From Reyranella sp. (lineage in GTDB: Bacteria > Pseudomonadota > Alphaproteobacteria > Reyranellales > Reyranellaceae), in contig NZ_SCUT01000030.1 of assembly GCF_004297265.1 (NCBI RefSeq), positions 1 through 64,000 on the forward strand: a DNA stretch of 64,000 bases. The letters are read 5' to 3'. Position 1 is the first letter of the stretch, and every line of letters begins with the position of its first letter. The notes under the pieces were generated by a model. The model searched no databases and was not told the origin of the DNA. It saw nothing but the letters and a program-made list of their open reading frames with translations. The position numbers and the translations under genes were made by a program. Shown here in pieces: positions 26,972-37,699 of this stretch.

Positions 26972-28762
26972 ATGACGTCGATCCGTGGAATCCTGCCTGC
27001 GCCCGTTTCCGATGCCCGACCTGCCGAAAGGCATTCCGGCCATCTGCACCGTTATGCGTCCACCCTGCTTTCGACTTCCGACCGCTGGGTGGCCGAACCG
27101 ACCCCGACCCTCAATGTCTCGCTGCCCTTCCGCCGCGGCAGCTTCGCGAGCCTGGCCGAGGCGCTGGACTATGCCGCCCGCGGCGAGACTGGCCTCAACT
27201 TCTTCGATGCGCGCGGCCAACTGCTGAGCAGCCTCTCGTACCGGCGGCTCCGCTTCGAGGCGCAGTCCTTCGCCCGTCGCCTGATCTCCGCCGGCTTCGG
27301 AGCCGGCGAGCGGCTGGTCATCGTAGCGGATACCTGGCCGGGCTTCTGCGTCGCCTTCTTCGGCTGCCAGTATGCCGGCGTGGTGCCCGTGCCCGTGCCC
27401 GTCCCGGTCGGCCTGGGCGCCAAGGCGCACTACATCTTCCAGCTCCGCCGGCAGATCCTCTCTTCGCAGGCGCTGGGCATTCTTGCGCCGGACGAGCTGA
27501 TCGACTTTGCGCGGAGCGCCGCCGAGGACACCACTGCTCGCCATGCCGGCGGCATGGCCGTGTTCGACGCCTTCCCCGAGGCCAAGGTCGATCTGCGGCC
27601 GCTCGGCGCGGGCTTGCCCTGCTACGTGCAGTTCTCCTCGGGCAGTACCCGCGCGCCGCTCGGTGTCGACATACGCCAGGACCAGCTCATGGCGAACATC
27701 GACGGATCGATCACGGCGCAGGGCTTGGACGAATATGACTCCGGCGTGAGCTGGCTGCCGCTCTACCACGACATGGGCCTGATCGGGTTCGTCCTGGCGC
27801 CGATGTGCGCGCAGCGCAGTGTCGACCTGCTGGCGCCGCGCGACTTCGCGCGGCGGCCGATGCAGTGGCTCTCCCTGATCTCGCGCCGCCGGGCGACCAT
27901 CACCTACAGTCCGAGTTTCGGCTACGACCTGCTCACCCGCCGGGCGCAGACCGGACCGGTGGGCGAGCTCGACCTGTCGTGCGTGCGGCTGGCCGGTGTC
28001 GGCGCCGACATGATTCAGCTTCCCGTGCTGCGGCGCTTTGCCGACGCCTTCCAGGCCGCAGGCTTCGACGAGCGCGCCTTCATGCCGAGCTACGGCATGG
28101 CGGAGGTATGCGTCGGACTGAGCTTCAGCGCGCCGTTCGGCGGGGCCAGGACCGACAGCTTCACCGATCCGCAGTCCGGCCGAACCCGCGAGTTCGTGAT
28201 CTGCGGCAGGGTGATGGCCGGACACACCGTCGAGATCCGTGCCGAGGACGGCACGCCGCTGGGCGAACGCCATATCGGGCGGCTGTTCGTCCGAGGGCCC
28301 AGCGTCATGCCGGGCTATTTCCAGAAGAACGACGAAAGCGCGGGCGTGCTGCGCGACGGCTGGCTGGACACCGGCGATCTCGGCTACTGGCACAAGGGCG
28401 AGCTGGTGATCACGGGCCGCGCAAAGGACCTGATCATCGTGAACGGCCGCAACATCTGGCCGCAGGACATCGAATGGGCCGTCGAAGCGCTGCCGCAGGT
28501 CGGACGCGGTGACGCCTGCGCCTTCTCGATCGACAACGGCGACGCCGAGAGCGTCGTGGTCATCGTCCAGGCCTATCCCAGCGAGCCGGCAGAGCGTGAG
28601 ACGCTGGTCGGTGACATACGGCAGGCGGTCAAGGAAGCCGTGGGTGTCGACGGCCGGGTCGTCCTGATCAAGCGGCAACCCGGGCTGCCCCGTACCTCAT
28701 CCGGCAAGCTGAGCCGCGCGCACGCCAGGTCGAAGTTCGCCGCCGGCGACTATTCGACCTGA
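26972..28762 (+). CDS. Fatty-acyl-AMP ligase (FAAL)
   Basis: A 596-residue adenylate-forming enzyme of the FAAL branch. It has QFSSGSTRAPLGV (ATP-phosphate loop), the FAAL motif WLPLYHDMGLIGF, GWLDTGDLGY and a C-terminal GLPRTSSGKLSR lysine. FAALs make acyl-adenylates and usually hand them to an acyl carrier protein in lipid or polyketide assembly. No carrier protein or PKS is adjacent, so the acceptor is unknown. The ATG at 26972 has GGGAG eight bases upstream. An in-frame ATG at 26897 would start directly after the riboswitch and is less likely. The gene is monocistronic, and converges on a cyclase gene. Confidence 0.88.
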   Translation: MTSIRGILPAPVSDARPAERHSGHLHRYASTLLSTSDRWVAEPTPTLNVSLPFRRGSFASLAEALDYAARGETGLNFFDARGQLLSSLSYRRLRFEAQSFARRLISAGFGAGERLVIVADTWPGFCVAFFGCQYAGVVPVPVPVPVGLGAKAHYIFQLRRQILSSQALGILAPDELIDFARSAAEDTTARHAGGMAVFDAFPEAKVDLRPLGAGLPCYVQFSSGSTRAPLGVDIRQDQLMANIDGSITAQGLDEYDSGVSWLPLYHDMGLIGFVLAPMCAQRSVDLLAPRDFARRPMQWLSLISRRRATITYSPSFGYDLLTRRAQTGPVGELDLSCVRLAGVGADMIQLPVLRRFADAFQAAGFDERAFMPSYGMAEVCVGLSFSAPFGGARTDSFTDPQSGRTREFVICGRVMAGHTVEIRAEDGTPLGERHIGRLFVRGPSVMPGYFQKNDESAGVLRDGWLDTGDLGYWHKGELVITGRAKDLIIVNGRNIWPQDIEWAVEALPQVGRGDACAFSIDNGDAESVVVIVQAYPSEPAERETLVGDIRQAVKEAVGVDGRVVLIKRQPGLPRTSSGKLSRAHARSKFAAGDYST

Positions 28763-28783
28763 CATGCGCCGCCCTCTCCCCGA

Positions 28784-29866
28784 TCAGGTCACCGCGATGG
28801 GGCCGCCATTCGATCCCGTCGCGCCCCTGATGGGTGCAGGCGAGAAGATGTAGGCGAACTGGTATTTGCGGTCGGCGATGAGTCCCGTGAAGTCCAGGTT
28901 CTCGTGATTGAAGATGCCGTTCTTCGCGATCAGCTCGGCATGCACCGGAAAGGCCAGGTCCTTGTTGGGATTGGGGACGACCTCGGTTCCCCAGGTGTCG
29001 GCGCCGGTGAGCGCGATGCCCTTGTCGATGAACCATTTGGCGGCCTCCAGCCCGATGCCCGGTTCGCCGCCGTTGAACTTGTCGTTGTTCTTCATCCAGA
29101 GCTTGCCCCAGCCGGTATTGAAGAACACGGCATCGCCTTCCTTGATGTCGGCTTCCTGCATGTTCTGCTTCTGCAGCGCGGCCTTGAGGTCGGCAACGGT
29201 GATCTCCTGGCCGGCCTCCATCATGGCGCCCTTGACGGCCTCGACGTCGAACAGATGGCCTCGCGTGAAGAAGGGCTTCACGTTCTCGATGCCGAGCTTC
29301 TTCATACCGTAGGCGGTGTTCATTTCCTGATCGGTGACCCCGTTGTAGTAGCGCATTTCGTTCTTGTCGCCGTCCTTGCCCATCTGGATGCCGATATGGG
29401 CCAAGCCGTCGAACTGGGTTCCAGTCTGACCGATCTCCGTCGTCAGGAACTCGTCGTTGTAGATCAGCCTGTTGGTGCCGAACGGGCCGCCGGTCGGGCT
29501 GCCGGGAATGCGCAAGGTGAAGGCGCGTTCGCCGAACTTCGGCATGGAGGATTCATAGATGCGGCCGATACGATAGACCTTGCCGTCCTTGATCAGCTTC
29601 ACCGTGTCGAGGACCTTGGCCGGCGTCATGTAGTTCGAGGCGCCAGCCTGGTCGTCCTTGCCCCACTTCGGATGCGGCCACCAGGCCTTGTCGGTCAGCG
29701 CGGGCGCTTGCGCGACCTGCTGTGCATGCGCGACGCCAGCCACCACCGTGCCGGCGACGACGGCGCCGCCTATCAGCCCCGCCGTCAGGAACGAGCGGCG
29801 GTCCTCGTCTATTCCCGGCTGCGGCTGCTTGAGGTGTTCCTTGTCCTGAAGATATCTCGAGTCCAT
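28784..29866 (-). CDS. Tat-exported cyclase family protein (kynurenine formamidase-like)
   Basis: A 360-residue protein with a twin-arginine signal (EDRRSFLTAGLIGGAVVAG). The cyclase-family metal motif HxGTHxDxxxH appears as GQTGTQFDGLAHIG, so the second His is Gln, a variant known in some cyclase subfamilies. NTGWGKLW and GADTWGTEVVPNP are further family segments. Probably hydrolyses an amide or ester in the periplasm. The ATG at 29866 is preceded by AAGGAGGAG, an excellent Shine-Dalgarno. Ends 20 bases from the FAAL stop. Confidence 0.82.
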   Translation of the reverse strand: MDSRYLQDKEHLKQPQPGIDEDRRSFLTAGLIGGAVVAGTVVAGVAHAQQVAQAPALTDKAWWPHPKWGKDDQAGASNYMTPAKVLDTVKLIKDGKVYRIGRIYESSMPKFGERAFTLRIPGSPTGGPFGTNRLIYNDEFLTTEIGQTGTQFDGLAHIGIQMGKDGDKNEMRYYNGVTDQEMNTAYGMKKLGIENVKPFFTRGHLFDVEAVKGAMMEAGQEITVADLKAALQKQNMQEADIKEGDAVFFNTGWGKLWMKNNDKFNGGEPGIGLEAAKWFIDKGIALTGADTWGTEVVPNPNKDLAFPVHAELIAKNGIFNHENLDFTGLIADRKYQFAYIFSPAPIRGATGSNGGPIAVT

Positions 29867-29950
29867 GGACGCTCCTCCTTTTATTGTTGATCTGCGAAGC
29901 GTCATACCCGCAGGTTGCATCGTCAAGCGGAAGCGGCATCGTTACTTTGT

Positions 29951-29965
29951 TACATATGCGTATGT
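29951..29965. promoter_or_regulatory. Inverted repeat upstream of the COG0523 GTPase
   Basis: ACATA-TGCG-TATGT, extended to TTACATA/TATGTGA with one mismatch, sits 15 bases before the probable start codon. COG0523 genes are often Zur-regulated, but this dyad does not match a textbook Zur box. Operator function is inferred only. Confidence 0.3.
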
Positions 29966-29979
29966 GAAGGTGTCACGCG

Positions 29980-31019
<1,040 letters not shown>

Positions 31020-31023
<4 letters not shown>

Positions 31024-31646
31024 GCGGCGTCCTGCTTGGGCAGGACGTCCTCGTACTTCTTGAAGCCAGGAAGCTCTTCGACCCGGGCCATCCACGCCTT
31101 CACGCTGGGATAGGGGGTGAGATCGATCGCACCCTCTTCGGCGTAGGCCACGTCGCCATAGACCGCGACATCGGCGATGGTCACCTCGCTACCGACCAGG
31201 AAGTCCGACTTGGCCAACGCCGTCTCGAGCACCTTGAGCGCATCGGTCGCCTGGTTCACGTACATCTGATGGACGTTGTCGTCGGCCTTCATGAAGCCGC
31301 GCTTGATCGCGCGCGGGCGATAGATGTTGGACGCCAGTCGGTCGAACTCCCAGAACAGCCACTCGCGCACGCGCGCCTTCTCCTCCGGCGTCTTGCCGCC
31401 CATCTTGCCGAACTTGTCGGCGAGATAGAGCAGGATCGAGCCCGACTGGCAGAGCTTGAGGTCGCCGTCGACCAGTGCCGGCACCTGCCCGAAGCGGTTG
31501 ATGGCGAGGTAGTCCGGCTGCTTGTGCGCCCCAGCCCGCAGGTCAACATGCTTGTAGGCGAAGGGCTGCCCCATCAGCGAGAGGGCAAGTCCCACCTTGT
31601 AGGTCGGGCCGCTCAGCCAAATGCCGTAAAGCGTCATCTTGGACAT
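31020..31646 (-). CDS. Glutathione S-transferase family protein
   Basis: A 208-residue GST: N-terminal thioredoxin fold (KMTLYGIWLSGPTYKVGLAL), glutathione motif QSGSILLYLADK in place of the usual ES, and a helical C-terminal domain with the N-capping box EVTIADVAVYGDVA. The start at 31646 follows GGAGGA; the longer open frame is unrelated. Substrate unknown. Divergent from a VOC-family gene across a 76-base gap. Confidence 0.85.
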
Positions 31647-31722
31647 AAATCCATTCCTCCAGTGATTCAGGCCCCGCAGCATCGCACTTGAGCGAGGTGG
31701 GGGTAAGCCTATATGAGCGGGC

Positions 31723-32475
31723 ATGAAAATTTCAGCACGCGACATCGACCATCTTTCCGTGACCGCTTCCGATCCGGCGGATATCGCCAACCGGCTGGGC
31801 CGGCTGGGCTTCAATCTCACGCCCGAAGGCGTCGAGCCGCGTTGCATCTGCTTCCAACCGGATCGCGACGACATCCCGAACTATATCGAGCTGCTGCAGG
31901 ACGATCCGGCGCAGGTTTCACTCGCACTGAACGTGGCGGAGCTCGAGGGAGAGGAGCGCACGCATGCCTGGGAAACCGAGGACGGCTTCGAGGTCGATGC
32001 CGGCGTCGTGGTGGGCGAGAGCGCAGGCCCCCTGCCCTGGTTCCCGGTGAAGCACGAGACGCCGGACGCCTTCATGGAGCCGGAATGGATCGTACATCCC
32101 AATGGCGCGCTGGGCATGATGGCCGTTCATGCCATCGCCGAGACGCCAAAGGAGACAGCCAAGGCGCTGAAGGCCGCCTGGGGCGCCACGGTCGAGGAGA
32201 TCTTCGACGGCTGTACCGTCGTGAAGGCGGGTTCGGTCGAGCTGCTGATCTGGTCCCCGCTCGCCTTCCAGCTCGAATACAAGGCGCTCGAGATGATGCC
32301 ACCGAGCGAGCTGCCGGCGGTCATCGGCGCCGCCATCGCCATCGAGCGCGCGCGTCCGCTTCAGGGCCTGCTCAGCGCCAACAACGTGCCCTTCGCCCTG
32401 GCCGAGGGTGATCGGGTCCTGGTCGCGCCGGAGCAAACCGGCGGCCTGATGATCGAGTTCATCCCGCAAAACTGA
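31723..32475 (+). CDS. VOC family (glyoxalase-like) protein
   Basis: A 250-residue protein with two betaalphabetabetabeta units of the vicinal-oxygen-chelate fold. It opens ARDIDHLSVTASDPADIANRLGRLGF and resembles the glyoxalase_3-type (PF13468) proteins, with repeats around WFPVKHETPDAF and GSVELLIW. Metal ligands cannot be assigned securely. Such proteins bind or isomerise small carbonyls. It converges on the AraC gene, nine bases apart. Confidence 0.72.
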   Translation: MKISARDIDHLSVTASDPADIANRLGRLGFNLTPEGVEPRCICFQPDRDDIPNYIELLQDDPAQVSLALNVAELEGEERTHAWETEDGFEVDAGVVVGESAGPLPWFPVKHETPDAFMEPEWIVHPNGALGMMAVHAIAETPKETAKALKAAWGATVEEIFDGCTVVKAGSVELLIWSPLAFQLEYKALEMMPPSELPAVIGAAIAIERARPLQGLLSANNVPFALAEGDRVLVAPEQTGGLMIEFIPQN

Positions 32476-32484
32476 CGCGGGTAT

Positions 32485-33534
32485 TCAGGCGCTCGGGGGA
32501 ATCAGCGGCGATTTGAACTGCAACGGCATGTGCCGGGGGCTGTCGCCGCCGCCTCTCCGCCAGCGGCCCGGCGTCATCCCGGTCTCGCGCTTGAACGCAC
32601 GATTGAAGGCCGCCTCGGACTCGTAGCCGATGTCGCTGGCGATTCGGGCGATGCCGTCCTGGCTGTTGCGCAGCCGATCGGCCGCGAGCTGAATGCGCCA
32701 CCCCGTGAGATACTCGATCGGCGGCTTGCCGAGCAGCTGATTGAAGCGCTCGCCGAGCACGGTGCGTGACGATCCTGCCTCGCGCGCCAGGATTTCCGCC
32801 GTCCAGTCCCGCGCCGGCGCACCGTGGAGGAGCTGCAGCGCCCGCCCGACCACGGGATCGTTCAGTGCGCCCAGCAAGCCCTTGCTGCCGGCCGGCAGCC
32901 GTTCGACATGACGACGCAGCATCTCGACGAACAGCATTTCCATCATCCGTCCGAGCGCAAGCTCCGCGCCGCGGTCGAGCAATTCGACCCTGGCCAGCAG
33001 ATCGGAGATGACGGAGGCGATGCCCGAGCCGATCGCGTCATCGTGGGCCCGTTCGATCAGCACTTCCGGTAGCGACCGGAACATGGGCGAGAACATCATC
33101 TCGGCCGATTCGATGAAGCCGCAGACGAAACGTGTCTCTGTGCCGCCGCCGCCATGGCTGAACGTCCATACGCCCTCCTTCGGATCGCGCGTGACGATGG
33201 TTGACGCCGGCACGAGTTTCGGCGAGTCGCCGCGCCACAGCTTGTGCTCGGCAGCGTAGGGTAACAGCACAAGGTCGCCGGCCTCGAGTGCCCGGCGCTC
33301 GCCACCGGCCGTCTCGATCATGCAACCGCCGGACGCGATCAGATGAAAGACGCTGACGTGACGCAGATGCGCCATCGGAATCGACGCATCGTAGCGCTGC
33401 GGCGACAGGACGCCGAATGGCTCGGTGAAGCTCGCCTTGAGGAAGATGGCGCCCGTCAGCCTTACCGCGCGCAACATGTCGGCCAGCACCACTGCGGCCG
33501 GCGTCTCGGCAAAGGAAGGCGGCGTTGCAGACAT
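32485..33534 (-). CDS. AraC family transcriptional regulator
   Basis: A 349-residue regulator. The N-terminal cupin-like sensing domain (HLRHVSVFHLIASGGCMIETAGG, LEAGDLVLLPYAAEHKL) is of the AraC_binding_2/cupin_6 kind. The C-terminal double HTH has AREAGSSRTVLGERFNQLLG and IASDIGYESEAAFNRAFKRETGMTPGRWR. The ATG at 33534 was chosen by domain start. It is divergent from the acyl-CoA dehydrogenase-like gene, 58 bases away, and is the likely regulator of it. Confidence 0.86.
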   Translation of the reverse strand: MSATPPSFAETPAAVVLADMLRAVRLTGAIFLKASFTEPFGVLSPQRYDASIPMAHLRHVSVFHLIASGGCMIETAGGERRALEAGDLVLLPYAAEHKLWRGDSPKLVPASTIVTRDPKEGVWTFSHGGGGTETRFVCGFIESAEMMFSPMFRSLPEVLIERAHDDAIGSGIASVISDLLARVELLDRGAELALGRMMEMLFVEMLRRHVERLPAGSKGLLGALNDPVVGRALQLLHGAPARDWTAEILAREAGSSRTVLGERFNQLLGKPPIEYLTGWRIQLAADRLRNSQDGIARIASDIGYESEAAFNRAFKRETGMTPGRWRRGGGDSPRHMPLQFKSPLIPPSA

Positions 33535-33592
33535 TGTGTGATTTTCCCGCAAGGAAGATACATCGCCTCGTCGAATTGTGAAGGAGGCAAAA

Positions 33593-34726
33593 ATGTCCGT
33601 ACAGACTTTGCACAAGCTCGCCCCGATGAATTGGACAAACGAGCTTGTGAAAATCGCACCCCGGATCGCCGAGGAAGGCCGCGCTTGCGACGCGGAGAAA
33701 CGCTATGTCGGCGCCAATATTGCCCTGCTTCGGGAGCATGGGTTTCTAGAGCTGGCAGTCCCGCTGGAACTCGGCGGCGGCGGCCTTTCGCGTCTGGAAC
33801 TGGCGGCCATGCTTCGCACAGTTGCGCATCATTGCAGCGCCACCGCCCTGGTACTGGCCATGCATACCCATACCGTCGCGGCCGCAACCTGGCGCTGGCA
33901 CAACCAGAAAGCTCCGGTCGATGGCCTGCTGAAGCGCGTCGCCGCAGAGCGCCTCCAGCTCCTTTCATCCGGCGGTTCGGACTGGCTCACGGGCTCCGGT
34001 ACCGCGGAAAAGGTCGATGGCGGCTACAAGGTCAACGGCCGGAAGATCTTCGCCAGCGGCGCTCCCTCGGCCGACCTCTTCATGACCGGCGCGGTCGAGG
34101 AAACGGCGGACGGCCCGACGGCCTTGCAGTTCGGCATTCCGGTAAGGAGCACCGGCATCTCCATCGTCGAGAACTGGGATACGCTCGGCATGCGTGGTAC
34201 CGCCTCGCACAGCGTGAAGCTCGACGAGGTGTTTGTGGCGGATGCCGCGATCGCCGCGCGCCGCCCCAGCGGCCTCTGGCATCCCTCGTTCCATCTGATC
34301 TCGATGGTCGCGTTCCCGCTGATCTACGCGGTCTACACCGGCATCGCCGAGGCGGCGCGAGACATCGCCCTCACGATGGCCAGCCGCAAGCGTTCCGCAG
34401 ATGTCGTCGACGCCGTGGGTCGTATGGACACGGAGCTGACCGCCACGCGCATCGCGCACCGGAGCATGATCGCCTTTGCCGAGACCTCGCCTCCGGGCGC
34501 GGAGACCACGAACACGATCTTTATGCATCGAGCGCTGGTTGCCCGCAGCGCGATCAAGACGGTCGAGCTGGCGATGATCGCGGCCGGTGGCGAGGGCTAC
34601 TTCCGCAGCACCGGCCTGGAGCGTCTGTTCCGCGACATCCAGGCCGCGCGCTTCCATCCGCTGCAGGATGGCCCGCAGCAGAAGCTGGCCGGTCGCGTGG
34701 CGCTGGGCCTGCCGATCGACGGTTGA
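33593..34726 (+). CDS. Acyl-CoA dehydrogenase-family protein, DszC-like
   Basis: A 377-residue ACAD fold protein. The N-terminal helical domain is followed by a beta domain (GGYKVNGRKIFASGAPSADLFMTG) and a C-terminal four-helix domain. Spacing and WDTLGMRGTASHSVKLDEVFV match the ACAD-like flavin monooxygenases (DszC, p-hydroxyphenylacetate oxygenases) as well as true dehydrogenases. Dehydrogenase against oxygenase cannot be settled from sequence. The ATG at 33593 has AAGGAGG upstream. Regulated by the divergent AraC gene (inference). Confidence 0.8.
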   Translation: MSVQTLHKLAPMNWTNELVKIAPRIAEEGRACDAEKRYVGANIALLREHGFLELAVPLELGGGGLSRLELAAMLRTVAHHCSATALVLAMHTHTVAAATWRWHNQKAPVDGLLKRVAAERLQLLSSGGSDWLTGSGTAEKVDGGYKVNGRKIFASGAPSADLFMTGAVEETADGPTALQFGIPVRSTGISIVENWDTLGMRGTASHSVKLDEVFVADAAIAARRPSGLWHPSFHLISMVAFPLIYAVYTGIAEAARDIALTMASRKRSADVVDAVGRMDTELTATRIAHRSMIAFAETSPPGAETTNTIFMHRALVARSAIKTVELAMIAAGGEGYFRSTGLERLFRDIQAARFHPLQDGPQQKLAGRVALGLPIDG

Positions 34727-34741
34727 GGTCTTGGACGTGCT

Positions 34742-35509
34742 TCAGAACGCCGGAACCGGCGCCTGGGGCACGTCCTTCCAGAACTCGGGATCATGCCCGA
34801 AGAACAGGCGCGCGCCGCCTCTCTCCAGCACTTCGAGGCGGTCGAGCGAGGCCAGCATCTGGTCGCGATCGTAGACGAAGCGCGGCAGGCGGCGCTCGCG
34901 CAGGGTCCGGCAGAAGTAGCAGGCATCGCCGGTGATCACGATCTCGCCTGCTTCGGTGCGAACCTTCAGCGACTGATGGCCCGGCGTGTGGCCGTAGGTC
35001 GGGATGCAGACCACGGAGCCGTCGCCGAAGAGGTCGTGCTCGCCCTCGACTTGCTTCACCTTATGGCCATGGTCGAAGTCGGCGCGAAAGAAGCCGACCT
35101 TGGCGGCTGTCTCCGGATCCTGCGCCGCTTCCCATTCGCGCTTCTGCACGACCATCGTCGCATTGGGCACCAGCTCGTTGCCTCCGGCGTGGTCGAAATG
35201 CAGGTGGCTGTTCACGATGAAGTCGACCTTGCCTGGATCGCGGTCGATCGATTCCAGCCGTGACTTGATATCATCCTCGGGACCGTACTGCTCGAAGCCG
35301 AAGATCCGCGCGACCTGCGCGCCCATGCGGCCGGCCGCGTCGGTGCGGCATTGCGGGTGCATGCCGGTGTCGAACACCGCCCGGCCCTTGGGATGTTCGA
35401 TCAGGTAGGATGGAATGGGCAGCGCAACCTGCCCGTCCTCGCCCTCGATCATGTCCTTGAGGCGGCCGACCAACCGGCCACAGGTCATGGCGTAGAGCTT
35501 GACGGTCAT
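34742..35509 (-). CDS. MBL-fold N-acyl homoserine lactonase-like protein
   Basis: A 255-residue metallo-beta-lactamase-fold hydrolase. The dinuclear zinc motif is HLHFDH (His102, His104, Asp106, His107) in VNSHLHFDHAGG, then GHTPGHQS and TGDACYF. The overall pattern, with a Pro/Ile-rich start and RLVGRLKDMIEG, matches the AttM/AiiA-like AHL lactonase group, which opens the homoserine-lactone ring. Substrate may instead be another lactone. It begins two bases after gatB ends. Confidence 0.82.
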   Translation of the reverse strand: MTVKLYAMTCGRLVGRLKDMIEGEDGQVALPIPSYLIEHPKGRAVFDTGMHPQCRTDAAGRMGAQVARIFGFEQYGPEDDIKSRLESIDRDPGKVDFIVNSHLHFDHAGGNELVPNATMVVQKREWEAAQDPETAAKVGFFRADFDHGHKVKQVEGEHDLFGDGSVVCIPTYGHTPGHQSLKVRTEAGEIVITGDACYFCRTLRERRLPRFVYDRDQMLASLDRLEVLERGGARLFFGHDPEFWKDVPQAPVPAF

Positions 35510-35511
35510 GG

Positions 35512-36960
<1,449 letters not shown>

Positions 36961-37070
36961 GACCGGTAAATAGCCAATGCCGCCCAGCTTGGCAAAAAAA
37001 TCGATCCGTGCCCTGCTGTCCCGGAATTGGGGCCCCCGCGCGCCAGGAACTGATCCGCCGAGGTGCTAGG

Positions 37071-37160
37071 ATGTCGAAACTCATCGAAGGTGCAGGGCTG
37101 GTGCGTTGCAAAGACAAGGATCCGGACGGCAATCTCCTATGTGTCTCCGACCGCCAGTGA
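37071..37160 (+). CDS. 29-residue ORF overlapping the GNAT gene
   Basis: ATG at 37071 with GAGGTG upstream encodes MSKLIEGAGLVRCKDKDPDG and nine more residues, ending in TGA at 37158-37160. That TGA overlaps the GTG start of the GNAT gene in a GTGA, the usual sign of translational coupling. Two Cys and many charges are present. Too short for family assignment; it could be a coupling leader or a small protein. Confidence 0.45.
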   Translation: MSKLIEGAGLVRCKDKDPDGNLLCVSDRQ

Positions 37161-37630
37161 CGATTGAAATACGCGAGGCGGCGGAGGCCGATGCGGCTCA
37201 GGGCTGCGAGGTCATGCAGCGGTCCATCCGCGAACTCTGCTTCGCCGACCACCAGGGCAAGGCCGAAATCCTGGCCCGCTGGCTCGCCAACAAGCATCCC
37301 GATGCCTTCAAGGGATGGCTCACCCAGCCGGGCAATTCCCTCATGGTCGCCGTGGAGGACGGAGCGGTGCTCGCCGTCGGCGCCGTCACCGACCGCGGTG
37401 AGATCACCCTGAACTATGTCTCACCCGACGCCCGTTTCCGCGGCATCAGTCGGACCCTCCTCGCCGAACTGGAAAGGCGCGCAGCCGAACGCGGCAATAC
37501 GATCTGCACGCTGACAAGCACGGCAACGGCGCGGAGCTTCTATCTCGCGAACGGCTATGCGGAAACAGGTCCAGCGCGCCACAATTTCGGCACAACATCG
37601 GGCTTTCCGATGCGGAAGATGCTGAAGTAA
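37157..37630 (+). CDS. GNAT family N-acetyltransferase
   Basis: A 157-residue GNAT. Acetyl-CoA motif A appears as VSPDARFRGISRTLLAELERRA (R-G-I-S in place of the usual QxxGxG/A), then the C-terminal ARSFYLANGYAETG. The GTG start at 37157 puts the domain (TIEIREAAEADA) right at the N-terminus and overlaps the 29-residue ORF. An in-frame ATG at 37139 is the alternative. Acceptor unknown. Confidence 0.82.
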   Translation: MTIEIREAAEADAAQGCEVMQRSIRELCFADHQGKAEILARWLANKHPDAFKGWLTQPGNSLMVAVEDGAVLAVGAVTDRGEITLNYVSPDARFRGISRTLLAELERRAAERGNTICTLTSTATARSFYLANGYAETGPARHNFGTTSGFPMRKMLK

Positions 37631-37699
37631 AAGCGTGGATAAGGGGCGGTCGCCGTCGGCGCCGCCCAAAACAAGACGTATCCGCAGGGAGGATTCTAG

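Noticed and set aside
26717..28678. 653-codon frame antisense to the FAAL
   Set aside because: No recognisable domain; mirrors codon bias of the FAAL gene and would overlap the riboswitch.
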